Shown here piece after piece: positions 20,975 through 31,421 of a DNA stretch of 64,000 bases. The notes below the pieces were generated by a model, which worked only from the letters and a program-made list of their open reading frames with translations, made no database searches and was not told the DNA's origin. Both the position numbers and the translations under genes were made by a program. Position 1 is the stretch's first letter. Every line of letters begins with the position of its first letter. This DNA comes from Harmothoe impar (Eukaryota > Annelida > Polychaeta > Phyllodocida > Polynoidae), in the NCBI GenBank assembly GCA_947462335.1, contig OX381709.1:81964622-82028621 (forward strand), given 5' to 3'.

Positions 20975-21329
20975 TAGAGTGCCCCCCCACCCCCCTAGAG
21001 TGCCCCCCCTCCCCCCTCCCCCCCCCCCCCCCCCCACCACTCGCCCCATGCATCCTAAAAGCGCCCCCCTCCCCATGCATCTTAAAGGGGCCCCCCTCCC
21101 CTTCCCTCCCCTCCCCTCCCCTCCCCCCCCCCCTTTATACACTCTAAAGAACGCTTCTACCTAGTTCAATAAGTCACTTCCAGTCGCTCGTAAAACAATA
21201 AAAAATGAAAAAAAAACAAAAACTTATATCGTAGTGTTTTTTATTAGTTTACCGAAAAAAATAAGAGACTCGCCTCCTTCTCCTCCTCCTCCTCCTCCTC
21301 CTCCTCCTCCAAAAAAAAAGATATCACAT
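20975..21329. repeat. C-rich low-complexity block present only in copy 1
   Basis: Contains runs of C, CCCCT repeats and a CTC/TCC run (about 21277-21310). In copy 2 the corresponding junction goes directly from AAGAGACAAAACG to the TIR modules. It accounts for most of the length difference between the copies. ORFs here are artefacts of the simple repeats. Confidence 0.7.
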
Positions 21330-21801
21330 TTTAAAGCCCGTGACCCCTTAAAGACGCTCATCTCTTCATTAAGTCGCGTGACGTCACTTCTTCTTCTTCT
21401 TCTTCCGGTCACGTGATCAATCAGGTCACTTCCGGTCACGTGATCCTCAATCAGGTCACTCACTTCAGGTTGGCCATTAGGTCATGTGACGTCACTTCCG
21501 GTCACGTGACTCATCAGGTCACTTCCGGTCACGTGATCCTAAAGTAGGTCACTTCCGGTCCCCTAAGTAGGTCATATGACGTCACTTCCGGTCCATAAGT
21601 AGGTCATATGACCTCACTTCCGGTCACGTGACCAAATGGCGGCCTCTGATTGGCTAACTAGGTCACGTGACCTCACCACTAATCCCCTAAGTAGGTCACT
21701 TCCGGTCACGTGACCAAATGGAGGCCTCTGATTGGCTGCAGGTCGATTGAGTAATAAACAGTACTTAACTATAGTCCCGTTCCGATACATACTATACTAC
21801 T
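21330..21801 (-). repeat. Right terminal inverted repeat, Polinton copy 1
   Basis: Reverse complement of the left TIR, with the same E-box/ETS/CRE/CCAAT modules in different number and order. The outermost ~110 bases match the left end with very few changes. Ends CTATACTACT at 21801, next to CATGTA. Confidence 0.85.
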
Positions 21802-21879
21802 CATGTAACCTGAAACAACCCTTTCATTTTTTTGGCGTCATGGGAGCCTGCTAATTCTTGCCACCTTTCCCTTTGAAGA

Positions 21880-22120
21880 AAATTTTGAAATTCCAGAAGT
21901 AAAATGGTGCATTTTGGCAAGTTCTAGACTAAAGGCATGCTCTATTCGAGTTAAACTTTAGGCCCCATAATGAATGGTACAGTGAGAAGACTATAGACTG
22001 AAAACTATATAATTCTGGAAAACGTTGGGGGGAGAGGGGCAAAAACATAGTCTTGGCCCCCCCAACAAAAGAGTTTGGGGGGGGGGGCATGTGCCCGCCC
22101 CTGCCCCCCCCGGGCCCATC
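21880..22120. repeat. Dispersed repeat, first tandem copy
   Basis: Shares with 22390-22630 the order AAAATTTTGAAA, GTAAAATGGTGCATTTTGG, ATATAATTCTGGAAAA, then G- and C-runs and GGGGGGGCATGTGCCC. Noncoding. Confidence 0.6.
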
Positions 22121-22389
22121 CTAAGTCCTAAAGGGCAGTAAGGCACGCATAGGGCTACTGGTTCTAAATCTAAATAGAAAAACGTTTTCCCAAAGCCTCA
22201 TACTTTCTACTGGATCAGCTTCTGGAATGATTCGAGATTTCCCCAGATGGTATATTTTCCCGCATTTTGAGTAGGCCTACAAGAACATTCTTCATGGGGA
22301 AAAATTGAAATCTACCTTTAGATGGGATACCTATGGGGGGGGGCAATGGCAAGACTAGGGCCTAACTGACGCCCATATTGTCCCTGGCC

Positions 22390-22630
22390 CCTGCCCCCCC
22401 TCCCCCTAAGAAAATTTTGAAAATCCAGTAGTAAAATGGTGCATTTTGGGGAGTTTTAAAGCACAATTGAATGCTCTTTTCGATTTAAGCTTTAAGCTCC
22501 ACAATGGTACAGTAAGACAGCCATATAATTCTGGAAAAAGTTGGGGGGGCAAGAAGATAGTCTTGCCCCCCCAACAAAAAAGTTGGGGGGGCATGTGCCC
22601 CCCCCTGCCCCCCCGGTTCCGCCGCCCCTG
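22390..22630. repeat. Dispersed repeat, second tandem copy
   Basis: Clearly related to 21880-22120 and ending GTTCCGCCGCCCCTG, the candidate right terminus of the TIR element starting at 11794. Confidence 0.6.
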
Positions 22631-22889
22631 GATCTGTAATCCAAGTTATCAAAATAAAACGGCCTTACGGGTTGAGTGCATACCATGTTATTTGCGTTGT
22701 TGATTCAAGCATCTGTATCTATGCTGGGACCTTGTACCCCTATGATTGTTTCGTCTCTTTAGAAAATCACCTTCTGTAATAAAGATTTGTTATGAACTCA
22801 ATTGTATCTCTCCTGTAAACATATTATATTTCGTGCTGTACATAGTTTTGCAGATTTCCGCGAAAATATGTACAAAGCAAACCCCAGTG

Positions 22890-23125
22890 AACAAGAACAC
22901 GTCATATAACGTGGAAATAACGTTTCCTGAAGGTATGGAAAACGTTTGAAAAAAACGGAAATATAACGTTATTTAGTGCTCCAATTAACGTATATTAACT
23001 TTATACCATAACGTTTGAATGTACAACCTTATTGTAACGTTATTTTACGTTTTTGTACAATGGATTTTGACTGATAATAACGTTTTAAAAAGTTATTTTT
23101 TCGTTATAAAATTGTAACGGAAAAC
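22890..23125. repeat. AACGTT-rich AT sequence
   Basis: The palindromic hexamer AACGTT and near variants recur every 10-30 bases. A similar stretch lies at 27686-27785 and continues at 39563-39605 after LTR element B. The preceding TTTCCGCGAAAAT recalls the palindromic MITE at 59491. Probably one dispersed noncoding family. Confidence 0.5.
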
Positions 23126-23169
23126 CCTGCTATTAGAGAGTTAATTCATGGTGGGAAAATTGTTCTCTA

Positions 23170-23231
23170 TGTGGGATTCGAACCTGTAAGGGTAGGACTC
23201 ATAGATCAGTGCTTAGACCACACAGCCATGG
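23170..23231 (-). ncRNA. tRNA-like (SINE head or tRNA relic), minus strand
   Basis: Reading the minus strand, TGGCTGTGTGGTCTAAGC resembles a pol III A box and CAGGTTCGAATCCCAC a B box, at tRNA spacing. The arms do not fold cleanly into a full tRNA, so a SINE head or old pseudogene is more likely. Confidence 0.45.
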
Positions 23232-23803
23232 CGTATTTACTTAGTTAATGGCACTTATGACACTTAATGGAGGGTAAACTGCAAGTTGTAAAGGTACATG
23301 GATAGGCACCTTTAGCAACCACCTCAAATCTCATGAAACGTATAATATTATGTAACATAGCTCCTAACAATTGCCACCAATGCATGTATAAAAGTTTACA
23401 GTCACATCACCCTTGTCCGGGCGACTATAGTCTGGGTACTACACCATCCGGGCAGGGCTGCTACTGCACCATTCTAATTGCACTATAATAGTATACAGTA
23501 GTCCGGGTATCTCATGATCCGGTCACCAGTCAGTCTATCTAGTGTACAAAGGGTGCATTTACTATTAAAATATGGCTTAATAAACCGGGTGGCTGGTAGC
23601 AAACAATAAATCAAACACACAAAAAAATACAATACTTGAGTCACCCCTATCCACATTTCTCTCACGCCTGTGACACTGGCCACTCTTCACTCACACATTG
23701 GAGCTCGGCATTGAAGGGTGTCTGCCCTGATTATTTCATAATTAATATCAGTTTGTCTGGGTTTGTCCACAATCCTACAAACATACAATTTGGGCATACA
23801 TTA
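23232..23803. other. No gene recognised
   Basis: Unremarkable sequence with no supported ORF, directly left of LTR element A. Confidence 0.4.
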
Positions 23804-25738
23804 TGTTGAGATTTGACGACGCGGGAAAATATACTGCCGGGTTACCAGCGTCTACTTCATTTCCGTTAATAAATGTGACGTCACTAGTTGGCGCCTTCCT
23901 TGTCACGATGGAAGCAGGAGTTAGCCCTTTGTCGTTATATGCATGAAACCTCGATAAAACCAATAGGCTATGGACCCAGGAACGTTTCGATCTGCGGATG
24001 AAGGTATGGAGTAAATGACAGACGAGTCTGGTTGACGGATGGCCATTAGAAATCGACTTTGAGAGACTTTGAAGTCGGCGAGTTTTGGGCGGCCCGGGGA
24101 CACGCTACGGCCCAGGGAACCACGTGTGTATAGCGTGAGGCTGATTAGGAGCCATGTACGAGTTGCTGCTGTGTCTGTATTGAGTCGTGGAGTCGTCGTG
24201 GGGTTGGCAAGACAAGTGGATGGTGAGTGGATTGATCGTGGATAGATCATAGATCACCAGAGTCAGTGTCAGCTGATCCATGTGAGGACGACATGGGAGT
24301 GGACAGCAGGGAAGCGGTCTATGGTCGGACAAGGTCCCGGGGACGCCGAGGGCGAGGCGACGTGGGGGCGACGTTGGAGCCGGGCCTCGGTCGGAGGAAC
24401 AGCAGTGGCAGGAGCCGTGTACGATGCTGTGGTGTGTATAGTCAGTTGTGTCTCCAGGCCAGGGACACGTTTGTGTGAACACCAACATCGTCTTGGGGTG
24501 TGTCAGACAGTTACACTTACAGGGAGTTACAGACAGTGGCTGGGAATTACAGGAGACGTGTAAGTAGCCAGGCAGGAGGCTCTGTATTGTGTATTGTGGA
24601 CACTAGTATAGGACGACGTGGGGGGTGTATTATTTGTGTATTGTGATAACTGATGTGTGTGTATTGTTGTGTGAACACCGTGTGTACAGGGACACTGAGT
24701 GATGTACGGCAACACTGTGTACAGGAGAACACAGTGTGTACATGGGACACTGAGTGATGTACGGCAACACTGTGTACAGGAGAACACAGTGTGTACATGG
24801 GACACTGAGTGATGTACGGCAACACAGTGTGTACAGGAGAACACAGTGTGTACATGGGACACTGAGTGATGTACGGCAACACAGTGTGTACAGGAGAACA
24901 CAGTGTGTACAGGAGAACACAGTGTGTACAGGAGAACACCGTGTGTACAGGAGACACTGGATTTTTTTTTCTTTAGAGTAGTGAGGTGAGGGCTGAAGCC
25001 TCACACAGAAATGAAGTACTGGTGACCTCTCTTTCCAAGGATAGGTATTATGTTTCAATTAAATAATAATAGCAGGTGATTGCTATTTGTTTAGGTTTAA
25101 TAGCTAAGGTATATGCTATTCATGAGTATGTTATACAATGTATAAGACAACATGAGAAGTTATTCTTGTATTAATACTAAAACTAATAAGATCTAGTTTG
25201 TGTAATACTTGTGTATACACTATAATGTGTGATTTTATAGTAAAACATGCTGAAAACAATACTTGACTATTGAGTCAAATAAAGGACTTAACCAGTTTAC
25301 TGAAGGTATCTAAGAACTAACATTTAATACCAGTTTACTGGACAACATTTTAAGTCAAGATAAAGACTTCAAAAATCTGAAGAGACACTGAACATTATTT
25401 CTCAAAAAGTGAACATTGAATATTCAGGAGGAGTGTTTCAATAACAGACACTAAAATTACATTTAAGGAGGAGTGCTTATATAAAGTGACATTCATATTC
25501 ATAAGTTCTTATTCATTGTGTATTCTAAAGGTTTTACTGTATGTTCTAAAACAGTATCTATATTTTCACTTGTCGAGGAGGAGATTTGACGACGCGGGAA
25601 AATATACTGCCGGGTTACCAGCGTCTACTTCATTTCCGTTAATAAATGTGACGTCACTAGTTGGCGCCTTCCTTGTCACGATGGAAGCAGGAGTTAGCCC
25701 TTTGTCGTTATATGCATGAAACCTCGATAAAACCAATA
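23804..25738 (+). mobile_element. Non-autonomous short-LTR element A (copia-like primer site)
   Basis: The left LTR is 23804-23965 and the right 25581-25738, which has lost its first few bases; the shared ~158 bases look identical. Outer flanks are CATTA (23799-23803 and 25739-25743), a 5-bp duplication. Directly after the left LTR is GGCTATGGACCCAGG, close to GGTTATGGGCCCAG, which pairs with the anticodon region of initiator tRNA-Met as in copia. GAGGAGGAG precedes the right LTR as polypurine tract. No coding sequence is seen. Confidence 0.75.
24691..24957. repeat. Minisatellite inside element A
   Basis: A 55-57-base unit with GACACTGAGTGATGTACGGC and AACACAGTGTGTACA occurs about four times, then a ~20-base subunit (GTGTACAGGAGAACACA) repeats. 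It creates spurious ORFs in several frames. Confidence 0.85.
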
Positions 25739-25848
25739 CATTACAGACGGACAGGTGGGATGGGGTGGGTGGTCCAGGAATTACATATCATATGACGGAC
25801 TCATCCTTTATACAGCCACCTTTATACAGCCACCCAACACAGATCCGA

Positions 25849-25912
25849 TAGTATAGTGGTCATCACTGTCGCTCTGTATGTGAGAGGTCCAGGGTTCCAG
25901 ACTCGGCAATGT
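25849..25912 (+). ncRNA. tRNA-Val-like SINE head or tRNA relic
   Basis: TAGTATAGTGGTCATCAC is a good A box with D-arm of the tRNA-Val/Asp type, and AGGTCCAGGGTTCCAGACTC resembles the T-arm and B box. The acceptor stem does not close well. No clear tail or target duplication was found. Confidence 0.5.
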
Positions 25913-26360
25913 CAACCCTCCCACCATTTCATCTTCAATTTGCAATTTTTATGAAGAAAAAATGCTGGCTAGGTTGACATGGCTGACCTTGGACCTTTGA
26001 GGTACAAGGCTGACGGTGCTGAATTATAACTTCACAAGTTTGCATTTTTACCATTTTTAAATCTCTAACATTTGGGTTATGAACCATAGCTGTATAAAAC
26101 GTTATATAAGAGTACCATAGACACTGCGGGGTTTATGGTGGTATAAATTGGAGTCTTAATAACCCACCAGATGGACTGGCTACACCCTGCCTGGACAGTT
26201 CTTATATTGGGTGCCAGGGGGAGACAGGTAATAATGCCAGGTCTCACCACAGGGGGGCAGTGTACACCCCTGCTGGAGAACTTGCCACCGGGAGTCGGTC
26301 CTATTCGCCGCCAACCACCGCCGAGTCAACACCTACCAAAAATCTGTAGCCGTGAGTACC

Positions 26361-27452
26361 ATGCCTCCCAAAGGGGTGCCTAGGTCGTGTTCCAAATGTC
26401 TGTACAAACATCCTCCGCCGACTGGTTCTAAGTGCACCGTCGACTTGACTAACTTGTCGTTGTTGCAAATGCAAACCATGCAGCGTGTTACTCAAGAAGA
26501 GCTTGACGACGGTGCCTCGTGTAGTGGGGAGGAGTTTGAGTTGGAAGACGTAAGAAGGGCCCTTAGGGAGACACAGGGAGATCTCAATGGCTTACAGGGA
26601 GAGGTGGGGCAGATTGGCAGAGCGGTAGATCAGCTAAATGCAAACGTTACCCGGATTCTAAGTCTAGTAGCCGGGACGGGCAGCGGCGCAGCAGGCAGCG
26701 CGGGAATGGGCGGCCCCCACCCGGGGCCTCTCGGTGCCGGCGCCCTCCCTTCAGGGCCTCCCGGCGGGGCGGGCGGGAGCTCTGGAGCCGCGGGAGGAGG
26801 GTCCGGTCATGTACCGGCCGGACCCCTCTTCTCCAGCTCTGAATCTGACAGCTCTGACAGCTCTGACTCGTCAAGGGGGAAGAAGAAGAAGAAACATAAG
26901 GGGAAGAAACTCTATTCAATCAAGCGACACCTCCCAGTGGGGGTGTCTACCCCGACCAGTTTCGCACAGCTCATGTCGGCCCTGTGTCGGCTTCAGGCAC
27001 GACACGTCGAGCTGGGTACTCCCTTCATAAGCAACATGGGTCTTCACCTACAGTTCCTATCAGACCGGGCTGCTACAGGGGTGCATGATTTGGCTTACAT
27101 CCTACAATATGATATATCAGTCAGGAAACGGGCAGAGAAGTTTGGGGCAGCGGCTTTTTGTTATGGTGACAACACGCTTATGAACCAATATCTCTCAATT
27201 GACAGCCTCTCCACAGTGACAGGAGGAGCCGGTGGTCCTGCAGCTGTCAAGAAAAGCAAGAAGTCTAAAGGGAAGTCGGGGCGTCGTGGCAAGGAGGGAC
27301 CAGGCACAGAACTGCCATGTTGGTACTACAATTATGGCACCTGCACGGCAGTGAATTGTGACAAGGCCCACATCTGCTACCTTTGTCACTCCCCGGACCA
27401 CAAGCAGGCGTCGTGCACCAACGTCAAGCGCTGTGGCCCCAAGTCGGGCTGA
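26361..27452 (+). CDS. Gag-like zinc-finger ORF, probably of a DIRS/Ngaro-type retroelement
   Basis: ATG 26361 is used because the upstream codon at 26352 is GTG; this gives 363 residues. The N-terminus has a Cys pair (CSKCLYKHP). A coiled coil with heptad leucines (about 60-100) is followed by Gly/Ala-rich and Ser/Asp-rich linkers and a Lys block (KKKKKHKGKK). The C-terminus is a Cys/His array: CWYYNYGTCTAVNC, then HICYLCHSPDHKQASC. This array resembles ORF1 proteins of DIRS-like elements, which bind nucleic acid. No reverse transcriptase or tyrosine recombinase follows; an open frame to about 27690 may be the start of the next ORF, cut off by the AACGTT repeat. Family assignment is moderate. 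Confidence 0.5.
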   Translation: MPPKGVPRSCSKCLYKHPPPTGSKCTVDLTNLSLLQMQTMQRVTQEELDDGASCSGEEFELEDVRRALRETQGDLNGLQGEVGQIGRAVDQLNANVTRILSLVAGTGSGAAGSAGMGGPHPGPLGAGALPSGPPGGAGGSSGAAGGGSGHVPAGPLFSSSESDSSDSSDSSRGKKKKKHKGKKLYSIKRHLPVGVSTPTSFAQLMSALCRLQARHVELGTPFISNMGLHLQFLSDRAATGVHDLAYILQYDISVRKRAEKFGAAAFCYGDNTLMNQYLSIDSLSTVTGGAGGPAAVKKSKKSKGKSGRRGKEGPGTELPCWYYNYGTCTAVNCDKAHICYLCHSPDHKQASCTNVKRCGPKSG

Positions 27453-27685
27453 CTCGACAATCTCCGGAACCACTCGGGTGAGTGCGGCTCGGTGAGTCAA
27501 CATTACAATTCAAAATGCAGTAAAAGTCAGGTCCCTGTAACTGATATTAATAGTCACCAGAACGAGGATTCAAAAGGAATCGACATTTTAAATGTCCCTA
27601 TCGTAGATATGGGGGAAAGTTGTGAGTCGCCATGCTTCGGGCGCCCTTCGGCAACAGTCGGCGGGGTCAATGAGGGTCAAGTGTG

Positions 27686-27785
27686 CCATATATATAACGT
27701 TATATAACGTTGTAAAAATAACGTTATTTTGTGAACCATATAAGAATGTAAAATAACGTTTTACATATAACGTTAAATAACGTTA
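27686..27785. repeat. AACGTT-rich repeat interrupted by LTR element B
   Basis: Continues at 39563-39605 on the other side of element B; the CGTTA duplication of B lies within it. Confidence 0.55.
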
Positions 27786-28805
27786 TATTGGCTAAATAAA
27801 GGACACGAGACTGGACTGCTTGAAATCGGCCGCCATGTTTGGGTCGTCCGCATGGTCCGAGTTTATTCACTGCGCATGCGCGAACATACAGGATGTACAT
27901 GTTATCCGGTTTGGTTTGGCGCTCAGAATACGATCAATGGTTTGTCCAATCTCAACACTCCTCCTCAAACATTTATGATATTCTTTCTTTAAAACCATAC
28001 ATAATATGAACATTAACTTTTAGAATACACAATGAATAACTATAATGTGTTACCATAAAGTAAACACTCCTCCTGGATGTTAAAGTCCTTGACTTATCAG
28101 TGTCTCTGTTTACTTAGAATAATGTTCAATAGTACTCCAGTAAACTGGTCTTCAGTTCTTAGTTCTCTCCAGTAACCTGGTAATGTTCTTAGCATGACTT
28201 AGTGGTCAAGTTTTACTCAGTAGTCTTCAACATGCCTTTACACAGTTCTCACAAACTAGTATACATGTATTACATAAACTAGATCTCATTAGTTTTAGTA
28301 TTAATACAACAATAACTTCTTATGTTGTCTTACACAACATACTCAATAGCATAAACCTTAGCTATTAAAAAGGCAAACATAAACTTAGGTCTTCCATATA
28401 TTTTACATTAAACAATACCAAATAGCTACCACTGGCTATTATCATTTAATTAAAAAACATAACACCTAACCTTGGAAAGAGCGGTTACTAGCACATCATT
28501 TCCATGTGAGGCTTCAGCCCTCACCTCCCTACACTAAAAGAACTTCTCCGGTTCTGCACCTAACACTTCACCGAGCGCATGGATCTGCGTGACTTCCACA
28601 TATATATAAGCTACCTTCCTTCTGGTCCATTCACACCAGATGAATTTTAGACATGCAGGGACCCCTGCTATAGGCTAGGCCTACACTGCCCTCATGTCAC
28701 GGGCCATCACCCCGAATAGTGGTTTTGTCTTTGATACCCCAGTTCTCACCACCGTCCTATCAACTCGATCCGGTCCATCAACCGGACCTGTGGTTTTGGT
28801 TCTAT

Positions 28806-29262
28806 CGTCCACAGTGCCGCGACTGTCCTCGACCGTGCCGGTCCACCAACCGCCGTGTGGTTTTGATTCTGTCGTCCACAGTACCGCGACTGTCCCCGAC
28901 CGTGCCGGTCCACCAACCGCCGTGTGGTTTTGATTCTGTCGTCCACAGTACCGCGACTGTCCCCGACCGTGCCGGTCCACCAACCGCCGTGTGGTTTTGA
29001 TTCTGTCGTCCACAGTGCCGCGACTGTCCCCGACCGTGCCGGTCCACCAACCGCCGTGTGGTTTTGGTTCTGTCGTCCACAGTACCGCGACTGTCCCCGA
29101 CCGTGCCGGTCCACCAACCGCCGTGTGGTTTTGATTCTGTCGTCCACAGTACCGCGACTGTCCCCGACCGTGCCGGTCCACCAACCGCCGTGTGGTTTTG
29201 ATTCTGTCGTCCACAGTGCCGCGACTGTCCTCGACCATGGCGGTCCACCTACCACCCTTCTG
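28806..29262. repeat. 67-bp minisatellite inside element B
   Basis: Units start CGTCCACAGT at 28806, 28873, 28940, 29007, 29074, 29141 and 29208. Because 67 is not a multiple of three, and stops are absent from the unit, long ORFs appear on both strands; none should be taken as a gene. Confidence 0.9.
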
Positions 29263-30403
29263 AATGCTTCATGTAGCTCATATATCACCCCTTCCACGAC
29301 CACTATCCATCTCCGAGCTCCTCCTGCCTAGTCATCGCAGAATCCTAGAAGTCTTTACGTCATCCACCGGTACCTGGTCTTCGGTACCACACATCAATTC
29401 CCACTGCAGACATGTTGAATAGTCCATTATCATTAGAGTTGCACAATAAATCATTATGTGTCTAAAGCTGCACAGGAATGAGTCATTTCTTATCAACACA
29501 TGTCTGTTCAGGATCGATGATTAGGTTGGATCCAAACTGAGATTTACACAGAGAAAATATCAGATTCCATCTTGCCTGTAAAACGGACGCCTCAGAAGTG
29601 ACGTCATATTTTAATAACGGAAGTGAGATGAACGCTGGTTACGCTGGTACCCGATAGACTATTTTCGCGCGTCGTCAAATACTCAACACTCCTCCTCGAC
29701 AAGAAAATATACTGTGTTAACACTACACAATAAACTTAGAATATGCATATGAATATATGTCACTTGTAAATAAACTCCTCCTGGATATTGAATCAGTGTC
29801 TTTGCTTTCTTCGATTAATGTTCCTTTTGAGAAATAATGTTTAGTGTCTCTCAACTTGACTTCTTCAAATGTTCTCCAGTAAACTGGTTAAGTAGTTTAG
29901 TTTCTTCCAAAATAGAAACAACAATAAGTTGGGTAAAAGACAAATACATCCATATTTGTTGAAAACTAAAAAGACACAATTTGTCTCAAAACTTTTAGAG
30001 ATAAAGTCCTCGATTTGACTTCATAGTCAAATTAGTAAATAAACTGTCCACAGTTTCTTTGCTTCCATTTCTGCAGTTCTTTCAAAATATGAATTTAGAG
30101 ATATAAATGTACTTTCACTAACATATATAATACTTCATAATTAACAGTTCACAGTACAGAGTTCTCCTTTTGTTTTGTTTATGTTTATATTGAATTTTCA
30201 CTTAGTTAATAGCATACACACCAGCTATTACAGTATAATATACCACAAATTAAACTAACCTTGGGAAGAGAGGTTTCCAGCACTTCATTCCCTTGTGAGG
30301 TTTTTATCCCTCACGTGAGGCTTTACCCCTCACTTCCCTAACACTGAAAATTACCCCATAAAGCACTCAGCCCTATGGGCATCCACATAATGTTGGCTTC
30401 ATC

Positions 30404-30530
30404 CTGCATCCACACGCAGTGGGCTTCATCATCCATGCATCCACACGCAGTGGGCTTCATCATCCATGCATCCACACGCAGTGGGCTTCATCATCCATGC
30501 ATCCACACGCAGTGGGCTTCATCCTGTTTC
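30404..30530. repeat. 31-bp tandem repeat inside element C
   Basis: About four units of GCATCCACACGCAGTGGGCT plus TCATCATCCAT. Confidence 0.85.
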
Positions 30531-31171
30531 CCTGTACGAGTATTGACACTCCCTACAGCATTGACAAAACATCTACAGTTCACTATAAATACAGCTGTAG
30601 CACAGTCTCCTCCTATATGTATCCTGTAGGCTATGATGACCTCCAAAGGACTCCTCCCACACGTCACCACAAACACTCACATCGTCCTGGTGTCCACAAT
30701 ACACACAATCGTCTTGCACACAGCATCAACTCCTCCAGTGTTGATACATACACAACAGCAAATCATACACATCAGTTATCAAAATACACAAATAATACAC
30801 ACTGTCACATGTCCCCTTTTATATATCCATGGGCTCCATACACGTCATCTACATCACATACACAGGTGTTTCCTCCATGACGTCCTCAGTATACACAAAC
30901 GTGTCCCTGGCCTGGACACACCACAAAACACACAAATCAAATACTCCAGGCAAATACTACACAGACTCTCCTTGGTTTGGTCTCGTACATGTCCCTTGTA
31001 GCCTACCTCCAAACCATTGTCTGTAACTCGATCTCAAAGTTCCTGGTGTCACCACACAACAATACACATCAACATAGCACAAACACAAACTTTCCTCACT
31101 GTCTCTTCGTTGATCTGGGACCTGTTAACCCGGTTACACCTTGCTCACATCTCTGACGTTGTCTCAAAGTT

Positions 31172-31421
31172 CCTGGATGGTGTTTCTCCACAAATATACG
31201 GACGTCCGTAAATTTGCAGACGTCCGTAAATACACTCTCCATATATTTATGGAGCTCCGCAAATATAGGCCTATATGTCTTTTTGGTAATTAAGCATACA
31301 GATACGGACCTCCGTATATATTTGCGGACATCCGTATATATTTGCGGAGGTCCATAAATATATTTGCGGACGTCCGAAGATTTGCGGACGTCCGTATATT
31401 TGTGGAGAAACACCATCCAGG
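31172..31421. repeat. Long inverted repeat with GGACGTCC modules, in element C
   Basis: Arms of about 41 bases (CCTGGATGGTGTTTCTCCAC plus CAAATATACGGACG) face each other nearly perfectly. Between them, ACGGACGTCCGT-type palindromes recur six or more times. Either a small nested foldback MITE or an internal hairpin of C. Confidence 0.75.

Larger units (their letters stand above)
12337..21801. mobile_element. Reduced Polinton/Maverick-like element, copy 1 (9465 bp)
   Basis: Ends read AGTAGTATAG...CTATACTACT and are flanked by a perfect 6-bp duplication, CATGTA (12331-12336 and 21802-21807). AG/CT ends, long TIRs, 6-bp duplications and a protein-primed PolB are Polinton hallmarks. Gene order: PolB and a PC4-like gene on the minus strand, and a death-domain gene on the plus strand diverging from the PC4-like gene. 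I found no integrase, FtsK-like ATPase, protease or capsid gene, whereas full Polintons are usually 15-20 kb. This copy carries a PolB stop codon and an extra low-complexity block near the right TIR. Confidence 0.85.
12154..21837. mobile_element. MITE split by Polinton copy 1
   Basis: The left part (12154-12336) begins with GCCAAAAAATTAAAATAAAA and has TTTCAGGTTACCCGACC; the right part (21802-21837) has GTAACCTGAAAC and ends TTTTTTTGGC. The same family is intact at 62285-62583. Polinton copy 1 inserted near the right end of this MITE. Confidence 0.6.
11794..22630. mobile_element. Possible TIR element interrupted by Polinton copy 1
   Basis: CAGGGGCGGCGGAACC at 11794 and its near reverse complement ending at 22630 could be the two ends of one noncoding element; GATCT flanks both outer sides. 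CAGGGGCGG ends are typical of hAT MITEs, but hAT duplications are 8 bp, so the assignment is weak. The interior has G-rich arms and the repeats listed at 21880 and 22390. Confidence 0.3.

Noticed and set aside
20796..21164. Gly- or Pro-rich ORFs near the right TIR of Polinton copy 1
   Set aside because: Encoded by C-runs absent from copy 2.
12337..21801. Hidden integrase or capsid gene in Polinton copy 1
   Set aside because: All open frames outside the three genes are simple-repeat or antisense shadows; no HHCC/DDE, Walker or jelly-roll-like sequence was found.
11448..22665. Short inverted match GTAATCCAAGTTATC near 11460 and 22636
   Set aside because: About 15 bases only; may be chance or part of a dispersed repeat, so not used to define element ends.
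24527..25058. ORFs with repeated Cys/His/Tyr motifs on the minus strand
   Set aside because: Products of the 55-57-bp minisatellite in element A, not a zinc-finger gene.
23170..25912. Functional tRNA genes
   Set aside because: A and B box matches exist at both sites, but acceptor and anticodon stems do not close, so they are listed only as tRNA-like.
28681..29331. Long ORFs on both strands (up to 185 codons)
   Set aside because: They arise from a 67-bp tandem repeat without stops; 67 is not a multiple of three, so all frames are read in turn.
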